A program made the translations under genes and the position numbers. 28,223 bases of DNA from an uncultured Collinsella sp. (GTDB taxonomy: Bacteria > Actinomycetota > Coriobacteriia > Coriobacteriales > Coriobacteriaceae): NCBI GenBank assembly GCA_938023705.1, contig CALJDJ010000012.1, positions 1-28,223 of the forward strand, written 5' to 3'. Of the stretch, positions 22,642 through 28,223 are shown piece by piece (within the stretch, counting starts at the first letter, position 1; every line of letters begins with the position of its first letter). Under the pieces are notes generated by a model, which saw nothing but the letters and a program-made list of their open reading frames with translations, was not told the origin of the DNA and did no database searches.

Positions 22642-24357
22642 CTATTGTGCCGAGCCCGCAACGGGCTCAAAATGCTTGTCCTTCACGGCTGCCGCCAAGC
22701 GATCTGCCAGATTGCGTACGCGCGGATCCAGACGTGCGGCACCCGGATTGACAAAGAAGCGGGCCGTGCAGTCCATAATGCGACCAGTAATAACGAGGTC
22801 GTTATCGCGCAGCGTGGCGCCCGTGGCGGTAATATCCACGATGCGATCGGTCATGCCGACGATGGGACCCAGCTCAATGTTACCGTGCAGCGAGACGATA
22901 TCGGCGTTCACACCGCGCTCGGCATACCAGGCGCTCGCGATGCGCGGATACTTGGTGGCCACGCGAAGCGACCCGCGGCGGGCATAGTTGCGCTCGGCCT
23001 GGCCGGCGCGCCACGCGGGCTCCGCCTCAATGAAAGTGCACAGGCCGTAGCCCAGATCGACCAGCTGCAGCAGGTTGAGGTCGGCCTCGATAAGCGAGTC
23101 CCAACCGCAGATGCCGCAATCGGCACCGCCGCAGCCCACAAAGGCGGGCGCATCGCTGGGGCGCACGATGACAAACTCGATATCGCCGACCGTGCCCTCG
23201 CCGGCACGCGTGTCGCGGCCGCGCACGATCAGGTGACGGCCGGGATCGCGCAGCTCCGAGACATCCAAGCCCGCGGCCTCGAGCACGTCGAGCGTGTCGG
23301 CCTTGAGCGAGCCCTTGGGCACGGCGATGCGTAGCGGGCCCTCGGCGCCACGGCCCACGGCGTGGTCGCCATCGGGGGCGGCGTCCTCGGCCGAGGTGCG
23401 CGCGGCCTCCAGACGCTCGAGCGAAAAGGCGAAACCCGCCGCCGGCACCTCGATGCCGTCGCCAAATGCGCCGGTAAAGATGGAGCCGTAGCGGCCGCCC
23501 GAACCGACCGGGTCAGGCAGGCCGCCGGCATAGGCCTTAAAGACCAGGCCCGTGTAGTAATCGAAAGAGTTCATGATGGAGAAGTCGAACGACAGCACCT
23601 GGGCGTCCCCGGGAGCCAGGCCCTCGACCAGAGCACGCAGCTCACTCGTGAGCGGCGCGACGATGCCCGCCGCCGCCAGAAGCACATCGACGCGGTCGAG
23701 TACCTCGGCGCCGCCGTGCAAGCGCGGCAGCTCGCTAATGGCAACCTTGACGGCATCGGACTCGGCGCTTGCCGCCACGCGGGCATCGAGGCCCACAAAG
23801 TCGTTGGCGTGCACGCAGCGCAGGGCCTCGGCAGCCAGCTCGCGATCCTCGCACGCCGCGAGCAGCTCCTTAAACGGACGCACGCTACCTGCGATAATGC
23901 GCGCATCGGGCAACGCCAGCTTGCGCACCGCCTCGGCCACGAGCGAGACAATCTCGACATCGCCCGCGGTGTCGCCCGCACCGATAAGCTCAAAGCCCAG
24001 CTGTGTAAACTGGCGCGAGCCGCCGGCATTGCGCTGGCACTCACGAACCACCGGCGCCTCGTAGCGAAGGCGTAGGGGCAGGTCGGCCGCGCGCATGCGG
24101 GTCGAAACCAGACGCACGATCGGCAATGTGTTGTCGGGACGGACCACCAGCAGGCGACCGTCGTCATCAAAGAGCTTAAACGGCGTGTCCGCAATGCGGC
24201 CGCCTTCCTCGAGCGAACCCTTGTCCTCGAGCAGCGGCGTCTCGACCGGAAGGTAATGATGCTCCCTGAAGCAGCCCTTCACCGTCAGCGCAATCTCCTC
24301 GCGCGCCTGAGCCTCCTCGGGCAATATGTCCCGGAATCCCCACGGTGTGGCCGTCAT
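22642..24357 (-). CDS. hisZG: Fused HisZ-HisG ATP phosphoribosyltransferase
   Basis: A 571-residue natural fusion. Residues 1-318 are HisZ, the histidyl-tRNA-synthetase-like regulatory subunit, with TPFKLFDDDGRLLVVRPDNT, REC..NAGGSRQFTQLGFELIG, FDYYTGLVFKAY and GSGGRYGSIF. Residues about 319-340 are an acidic/Gly linker. Residues 341-571 are the short form of HisG that joins ATP and PRPP in the committed step of histidine synthesis, with LRIAVPKGSLKADTL, GWDSLIEAD and the PRPP loop DITATGATL (508-516). In most bacteria the two are separate proteins forming a hetero-octamer. GGAGG precedes the ATG. As the first gene of the operon it probably senses histidine through the HisZ part. Confidence 0.95.
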   Translation of the reverse strand: MTATPWGFRDILPEEAQAREEIALTVKGCFREHHYLPVETPLLEDKGSLEEGGRIADTPFKLFDDDGRLLVVRPDNTLPIVRLVSTRMRAADLPLRLRYEAPVVRECQRNAGGSRQFTQLGFELIGAGDTAGDVEIVSLVAEAVRKLALPDARIIAGSVRPFKELLAACEDRELAAEALRCVHANDFVGLDARVAASAESDAVKVAISELPRLHGGAEVLDRVDVLLAAAGIVAPLTSELRALVEGLAPGDAQVLSFDFSIMNSFDYYTGLVFKAYAGGLPDPVGSGGRYGSIFTGAFGDGIEVPAAGFAFSLERLEAARTSAEDAAPDGDHAVGRGAEGPLRIAVPKGSLKADTLDVLEAAGLDVSELRDPGRHLIVRGRDTRAGEGTVGDIEFVIVRPSDAPAFVGCGGADCGICGWDSLIEADLNLLQLVDLGYGLCTFIEAEPAWRAGQAERNYARRGSLRVATKYPRIASAWYAERGVNADIVSLHGNIELGPIVGMTDRIVDITATGATLRDNDLVITGRIMDCTARFFVNPGAARLDPRVRNLADRLAAAVKDKHFEPVAGSAQ

Positions 24358-24393
24358 CTGGTGAGCCTCCTCATGCTGTGTTTCATATAGAGC

Positions 24394-24438
24394 AGAAGAC
24401 CGGCGTAGCTCCGCCGGTCTTCTGGGTACTTTAGCATA
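24394..24438 (-). promoter_or_regulatory. Leader hairpin and probable -10 of the his operon
   Basis: A perfect 12-bp stem (24394-24405 with 24412-24423, AGAAGACCGGCG) closes on a 6-nt loop and lies 37 nt before the hisZG start. Just upstream is TATGCT (24433-24438 on the minus strand), a fair -10, which would put the hairpin at the very 5' end of the mRNA. No T-box specifier or His-codon-rich leader peptide was found. There is no T run after the stem. It may stabilise the mRNA. Confidence 0.55.
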
Positions 24439-24526
24439 CTAGAGTGCTTGCGGGGAAAATCCGTCGCAGCCGCTCACACCGTATTCATCTGGAAACATAG
24501 GGTAGGTTGCCGCAGCCCGACCCCAC

Positions 24527-25363
24527 CTAGGCGCCAATCGCACGACGATACTCTGCCATTACCTGCGCATCGGCAGCTGCGGGGTCGGCAAAATAGCGCC
24601 CGTCATAGGTCTCGGCCGAAACAACTCCGCGATAGCCGCGCGCCACCAGCCTATCCAGGTCGGCGCGCATATCGCGGTCGCCGTCACCCCAGGCAAGATG
24701 CGTCGTGCCATCTGCCGCAACATCGACAAAATGCACGTGGGCGACATCATCGCCAAGCAGATCGAAATAATCGTCGATGGTATCCCCCGCCACCGCCATG
24801 GCGCCCATATCCAGACACGCCTTAAGTGCCGGATGGTCAACTGCCTCAATCATGCGCTTCGTGTCGGCCGCCGAGTTCACGATTATCGACTCAACCGGTT
24901 GTAGAGCCTCGAGCACCAGTCGCACGCCACGTTCTCCCGCATGCTCGGCAATCGCACGCAGCATCGAGGCACTGCGACCCCACGCGTCCTCGATCGGCTC
25001 GTTCAAAAATGCCCAGCCGCTCGAGACCATGACCTGCTCGGCTCCAAGTTCCGCCGCGATATCCACAACGTTCTTAAAGTACGCGAGCGTGCGGGTACGC
25101 GCCTCATTCCCGCGCGCCGCGATATTCCACGGCTTGGGGTTGTTCTGTTCGGGACAAAGCCCCACAATCCGAACCCCATACCGCTGTGACAGCTCCCGCA
25201 CCTGCTCGATCGAATCGTATCCATGGCAATCGACATACAGATGCATCGCCCCGGTCCAAAGCTCGCAACACGTGTAGCCCGAGGCCGCTGCCGAGGAAAA
25301 GAATTCCTCAAGGTCAAAATAACGATGGCTGATATTCATGACGGCAAGCTGCGGATACTCCAT
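24527..25363 (-). CDS. FrlC-like sugar (phosphate) epimerase/isomerase, TIM barrel
   Basis: A 278-residue xylose-isomerase-like/AP-endonuclease-2 barrel. Metal-site residues appear in LVLEALQPVESI (Glu), KACLDMGAMA (Asp), HVHFVDVAADGTTHLAWGDGD (His/Asp) and VVSAETYDGRY (Glu). The N-terminal GYTCCELWTGAMHLYVD and GLCPEQNNPKPWN resemble fructoselysine 3-epimerase FrlC of E. coli. The ATG at 25363, 5 nt after AAAGGTGG, is preferred over a GTG at 25372 that lies inside this Shine-Dalgarno sequence. It is the last gene of the PTS operon, after a terminator-like hairpin. The exact substrate is inferred from context. Confidence 0.82.
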   Translation of the reverse strand: MEYPQLAVMNISHRYFDLEEFFSSAAASGYTCCELWTGAMHLYVDCHGYDSIEQVRELSQRYGVRIVGLCPEQNNPKPWNIAARGNEARTRTLAYFKNVVDIAAELGAEQVMVSSGWAFLNEPIEDAWGRSASMLRAIAEHAGERGVRLVLEALQPVESIIVNSAADTKRMIEAVDHPALKACLDMGAMAVAGDTIDDYFDLLGDDVAHVHFVDVAADGTTHLAWGDGDRDMRADLDRLVARGYRGVVSAETYDGRYFADPAAADAQVMAEYRRAIGA

Positions 25364-25380
25364 CTTGTCCACCTTTCGGC

Positions 25381-25414
25381 AAAAGGGCGCCGCAGCACAA
25401 TGTGCGCGACGCCC
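25381..25414 (-). terminator. Hairpin with T tail between PTS IID and the epimerase gene
   Basis: GGGCGTCGC and GCGGCGCCC pair (one wobble), with an inner GCAC-ATT-GTGC, and the stem is followed by TTTT on the transcribed strand. It would reduce read-through into the epimerase gene, lying 17 nt before that start codon. Confidence 0.75.
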
Positions 25415-25446
25415 CCTCTTATATTGTTTTAATTATGACGGATACC

Positions 25447-26283
25447 CTACTGGACACCAAGCACTCCAAAGAACGCGCCGGCGATACTCACGAGTAGGAT
25501 CACGAGCATGATGAGCAGCGGATTCATCTTCTTCTTGAGCATGAGATAGACAATTCCAAACAGCCCCATCGTGACAAAGCCCGGGAAGATTCCATTGAGC
25601 AGCTCGGCGAGCGTCTGAGCGCCATCGCCCGCGCCGACCATGAGCGGAATGTCTACGGTGACCATCTCCATGGTCATAGCTCCGATCACCATGGCGCCCA
25701 TGATAGAGGCCATCTTGACGATCGTGTCCATAATGCCCGATTCCTGGACCTTGCTGATCATGTCCGAGCCAAAGCGATATCCCACAAACGTCAGCAGGTA
25801 ACGGATGATGTAGTGAGGGACGTTGAACACGAGCAGGAACAAAATTGGGCCAAGAATAGAGCCCTGCAGCGCCAGCGACGTGCCGACACCCGTTGCCAAA
25901 ATTCGCAGTGTGCCCCAGTAGAAGGCATCGCCCACGCCGGACAGCGGTCCCATCAAAGCAAGCTTGACATTAGAGATCGCGCTCGTGTCAAAGCTATCGT
26001 CAGTAGCGTTGACCTCTTCCATTGCGGCAGCAATGGACATGGGGAGCGTCGAGATGTACGGCGTGACGTTATAGAGCTCCATATGGCGCTTAAGGGCGGC
26101 CTTAAAGTCCGCATCCTGCGGATACAGCTTGCGCAGGATCGGCATAAGGGCCCACATAAAGCCGATATGGCCCATACGCTCGTAGTTCCAGGAATGCTCA
26201 TAGGGAATCGAGCGCCAGAACAGTTTCTTAAGGTCTGCGCGGGAAATCAGCCCGTCGTAAGAAGACTCAAACTTAAAACTCAT
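25447..26283 (-). CDS. PTS mannose-family subunit IID
   Basis: A 278-residue membrane subunit that forms the sugar channel with IIC. The N-terminal cytoplasmic part has ISRADLKKLFWRSIPYEHSWNYERMGHIGF, the typical IID start. The signature region MGPLSGVGDAFYWGTLR is present, and hydrophobic segments fill the C-terminal third. The ATG at 26283 gives an 11-nt overlap with the IIC gene and has GGGAG upstream. The longer in-frame ORF start is not needed. Confidence 0.95.
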   Translation of the reverse strand: MSFKFESSYDGLISRADLKKLFWRSIPYEHSWNYERMGHIGFMWALMPILRKLYPQDADFKAALKRHMELYNVTPYISTLPMSIAAAMEEVNATDDSFDTSAISNVKLALMGPLSGVGDAFYWGTLRILATGVGTSLALQGSILGPILFLLVFNVPHYIIRYLLTFVGYRFGSDMISKVQESGIMDTIVKMASIMGAMVIGAMTMEMVTVDIPLMVGAGDGAQTLAELLNGIFPGFVTMGLFGIVYLMLKKKMNPLLIMLVILLVSIAGAFFGVLGVQ

Positions 26284-27064
26284 CGAACCCACTCCCAATC
26301 GCAGGATCCTCGGTTGCCACTGCGGGCTGCTCCGCCTTTTTCTTGTCACCCAAAACCGTCATCGCGACGACGATGATCGCGGCAAAAATCGCCACGCCCG
26401 TCGTGCTAATGCCAAAGTAGGCGACGAGGAAGAAGCCAGCGAAGAAGAACGGAGCCACTGTTTTGTTCATAATCATCTGCGCCAGCATCGCAAAGCCGAG
26501 TGCGGGCAAGAAGGCGGCGGCGACATCCATGCCGGTCTGAACGAAATCGGGGATGATGTTGAGCAGGCTGGCAACAGCATCGGCGCCAAAGAAGAATGCC
26601 AGGGGAATAATCAGCAGGCCGCACCAGCTCTGCGCATAACCGGCGATGAGCATGTTGCGTGTGATGGCCTTGGTGTCTCCGTCCTCGACGTTTTTGTCGA
26701 TACGGTGCACCAGCAGTAGCATCACCGGCTGGCCCAGGGCCGTATCGAGCGCCAGGACGATCGTTGCGATGGGAATGCCCAGGGTCAGGGCCGCCGAAGC
26801 GTCCGCACCGGCCTGCATGGCAAGCGACACGCCCAGGATGGTTCCGGAAATCGTATCGGGCGGGTTATACGCACCGACCGAGATGGCGCCGACCATGGCA
26901 AGCTCCATCGTGGCGCCCATGATCGTGCCGGTCACCATGTCGCCCATGACAAGGCCAACCAGAGGTCCGAGCACGATCGGGCGCTGGAGGTAGCTCGTGC
27001 CCGTCAGCCACTCGGAATAACCCAAAAGGGCAATAAGGAAAATCAGGATTGTCTTGATAACCAT
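26273..27064 (-). CDS. PTS mannose-family subunit IIC
   Basis: A 263-residue integral membrane subunit. The family pattern is visible in QRPIVLGPLVGLVMGD and GATMELAMVGAISVGAYNPPD. About seven hydrophobic segments follow, with a Lys/Glu/Ala-rich cytoplasmic tail. It starts 8 nt after the IIB stop and overlaps IID by 11 nt, so the transporter subunits are made in step. Confidence 0.95.
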   Translation of the reverse strand: MVIKTILIFLIALLGYSEWLTGTSYLQRPIVLGPLVGLVMGDMVTGTIMGATMELAMVGAISVGAYNPPDTISGTILGVSLAMQAGADASAALTLGIPIATIVLALDTALGQPVMLLLVHRIDKNVEDGDTKAITRNMLIAGYAQSWCGLLIIPLAFFFGADAVASLLNIIPDFVQTGMDVAAAFLPALGFAMLAQMIMNKTVAPFFFAGFFLVAYFGISTTGVAIFAAIIVVAMTVLGDKKKAEQPAVATEDPAIGSGFDEF

Positions 27065-27072
27065 AATGGCCC

Positions 27073-27543
27073 CTAACCGATGACCTTCGCGGCGTCAGTC
27101 TTCGCATCTGCCGGAATCATCTGAATGAACAGCTCATAACCCTCGCCGATCAGTTCCTTCACGTAGGCCTCGTTTTCGGGCGTAAGGAACACGCTCGTCG
27201 AGACCTGGCGGGCATCCTCGCTAAAGGCAACATTGCCGAGGTTGATCTTCTTGACGCCCATCGCCTTGGCGACGGCACCGGCCTGCTGGATCGTCTCGCA
27301 AACCACGAAGAGCTTGTACTTATCGGTCACACCGCTCTGGAGCGCCTTGACGGCATCCTCGGTATTTTTGACAACGACCTTGCATCCCTCAGGCTTTGCA
27401 AGGGAAAGGGCCTGCAGGCGAAGCTTGTCATTGAGGACCGTGTCGCTCACCAACAGGATGCAGTCGGCACCCAGAGCCGAGGTCCAGCTAACGGCAACCT
27501 GGCCGTGAAGCAGTCGATAGTCCACGCGAATCATCTGAATCAT
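27073..27543 (-). CDS. PTS mannose-family subunit IIB
   Basis: A 156-residue cytoplasmic phosphocarrier that passes phosphate to the incoming sugar. The phosphorylated His13 lies in IRVDYRLLHGQVAVSW, the family's hallmark. AGGAG stands 6 nt before the ATG. It follows the IIA gene by 16 nt. IIA and IIB are separate proteins here, as in the Gfr and levan-type systems and unlike E. coli ManX. Confidence 0.96.
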   Translation of the reverse strand: MIQMIRVDYRLLHGQVAVSWTSALGADCILLVSDTVLNDKLRLQALSLAKPEGCKVVVKNTEDAVKALQSGVTDKYKLFVVCETIQQAGAVAKAMGVKKINLGNVAFSEDARQVSTSVFLTPENEAYVKELIGEGYELFIQMIPADAKTDAAKVIG

Positions 27544-27559
27544 GGTGTGCTCCTAGCGA

Positions 27560-27976
27560 TTAAAACTCGTCGAGTTCGGCCTGCCCCAGCAGGTCGTTGA
27601 CATACTTGACCTTAGTGTCGTCCGCCTCGACGATCTGGCGAATGGCCTCATCGATCGGGGTGGAGTCGGGCACGAACAGCAGCTGAATAAGGAGCGGCAG
27701 ATTCATATTGGTCACCAGGTGCGTGTTGGGGCACGTCTGGACGATCTTGGTGAACTCGTTGTTGACGCTGCCGCCAAAGAGGTCGGTGCAAACGACGACC
27801 TCATCGTCCGCGGCAAAGCCGTCCAGAATCGCCGCAGCCTCCTTGACCAGGTCCTCGTTTCCGTCGACATACATAGACAGCGCATGGACGTTCTCGCGCT
27901 CGCCCGAGAGTAGCCCAATGCTCTCGACGATTCCGGACGCAAAATGAGCATGGGATGCAACGATAAACTGCCTCAT
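27560..27976 (-). CDS. PTS mannose-family subunit IIA
   Basis: A 138-residue IIA domain phosphorylated by HPr. The N-terminus RQFIVASHAHFASGIVES carries the active-site His9. The residue after it is Ala rather than the usual Gly. DLFGGSVNNEF and the HLVTNMNLPLLIQLL stretch are typical. AAAGGGG precedes the ATG at 27976. A longer in-frame start at 28024 would run through a terminator-like hairpin and is rejected. Confidence 0.94.
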   Translation of the reverse strand: MRQFIVASHAHFASGIVESIGLLSGERENVHALSMYVDGNEDLVKEAAAILDGFAADDEVVVCTDLFGGSVNNEFTKIVQTCPNTHLVTNMNLPLLIQLLFVPDSTPIDEAIRQIVEADDTKVKYVNDLLGQAELDEF

Positions 27977-28006
27977 TCGATTCCCCTTTCTTGCGAACTT
28001 CGGCAT

Positions 28007-28035
28007 AAAAATGCCCGGACGCATGCGCCCGGGCA
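28007..28035 (-). terminator. Hairpin with T tail between the SIS gene and PTS IIA
   Basis: TGCCCGG (28012-28018) and CCGGGCA (28029-28035) form a stem that can extend inward through GCGCATGCG, and on the transcribed strand it is followed by TTTTTAT. It could partly terminate transcription after the isomerase gene, or regulate entry into the PTS genes. Confidence 0.75.
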
Positions 28036-28070
28036 GGGTGCTTCTTGATCAGTAGCTAATTTGTCGCCGA

Positions 28071-28223
28071 TTAGTAATCGAACTGGTGATAGTAGCGACG
28101 GTAGTTGAGGTTGTGCTTGGTGACCGTCTCGTAGTAAGCGGCAAGGCGATCGGTGATCAGCGAGGAGAGGATCCACGGAGACACGATGACGCGGAACTCG
28201 TCGTCAAGGCCCGGGATCGCGAA
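28071..28223 (-). CDS. SIS-domain sugar isomerase/deglycase (C-terminal part), FrlB/GfrF-like
   Basis: Only the last 50 residues are in the window; the gene continues past its right edge. The end, ITDRLAAYYETVTKHNLNYRRYYHQFDY, has the layout of the C-terminus of fructoselysine-6-phosphate deglycase FrlB (a paired-Tyr helix, then xRRYYxxxxxY). In that family the enzyme splits the phosphorylated Amadori product into glucose 6-phosphate and an amino acid. Position ahead of a mannose-family PTS and an FrlC-like gene supports this. AgaS/GlmS-like SIS proteins remain possible. Confidence 0.7.
   Translation of the reverse strand, partial: FAIPGLDDEFRVIVSPWILSSLITDRLAAYYETVTKHNLNYRRYYHQFDY

Noticed and set aside
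21076..23334. 752-codon ORF on the plus strand
   Set aside because: It is antisense to hisD and hisZG, which have clear family motifs. Its composition is a shadow of GC-biased codons.
24358..24526. T-box or His leader peptide upstream of hisZG
   Set aside because: No T-box sequence, specifier stem or short ORF with His codons could be found; only a plain 12-bp hairpin is present.

Overview
The window looks like a chromosomal segment of a high-GC Actinobacterium of class Coriobacteriia, most probably Collinsella or a close relative. This rests on base composition, strongly GC-biased third codon positions, a fused HisZ-HisG histidine operon and gut-type mannose-family PTS genes. The genus is inferred from gene content; no 16S gene is present. 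Coding density is high, and nearly all long overlapping ORFs are antisense shadows of real genes.

Layout. 1-2.9 kb (+): an operon of a UBA/DUF4342 membrane protein, an OmpR-type response regulator and its sensor kinase, closed by a 181-bp nested palindrome. 3.1-3.9 kb (-): a VOC-fold protein and an orphan galactitol-type PTS IIB. 4.0-4.65 kb (+): a membrane-anchored helical-repeat protein. 4.68-5.2 kb: tRNA-Leu(UAA), then a gene-free stretch holding a hairpin array, a second copy of the tRNA 3' end plus terminator, and another palindrome. 5.2-10.6 kb (-): Ppx/GppA phosphatase, FtsB/DivIC-like protein, enolase, MazG, YfcE-type phosphodiesterase and a stand-alone LarC C-terminal-type protein. 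10.6-11.0 kb: a divergent regulatory gap with a palindrome and a metal-regulator-like box. 11.0-16.0 kb (+): a giant CydD-CydC-type fused ABC exporter coupled by a TAATG overlap to a YgbA-family Cys-rich protein, then a PHP histidinol phosphatase. 16.0-24.4 kb (-): the histidine operon hisZG-D-C-B-H-A-F-I-(small ORF)-E. 24.5-28.2 kb (-): an operon of SIS-domain sugar isomerase (partial), mannose-family PTS IIA, IIB, IIC, IID and an FrlC-like TIM-barrel epimerase.

How the genes work together. The his operon plus the convergent PHP phosphatase supply every step from PRPP and ATP to histidine. HisB here is dehydratase-only, so the PHP protein fills the histidinol-phosphatase gap. The operon falls into coupled blocks (ZG | D-C-B | H-A-F | I-orf-E) separated by the only long spacers, each carrying a strong hairpin. 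The PTS operon resembles fructoselysine/glucoselysine (Amadori product) uptake: imported sugar-amine phosphate would be split by the SIS deglycase, with the FrlC-like protein as epimerase. The most novel-looking items are the small Cys-containing ORF coupled inside the his operon, the CydDC-YgbA coupling, the hairpin array after tRNA-Leu, and four different nested intergenic palindromes.
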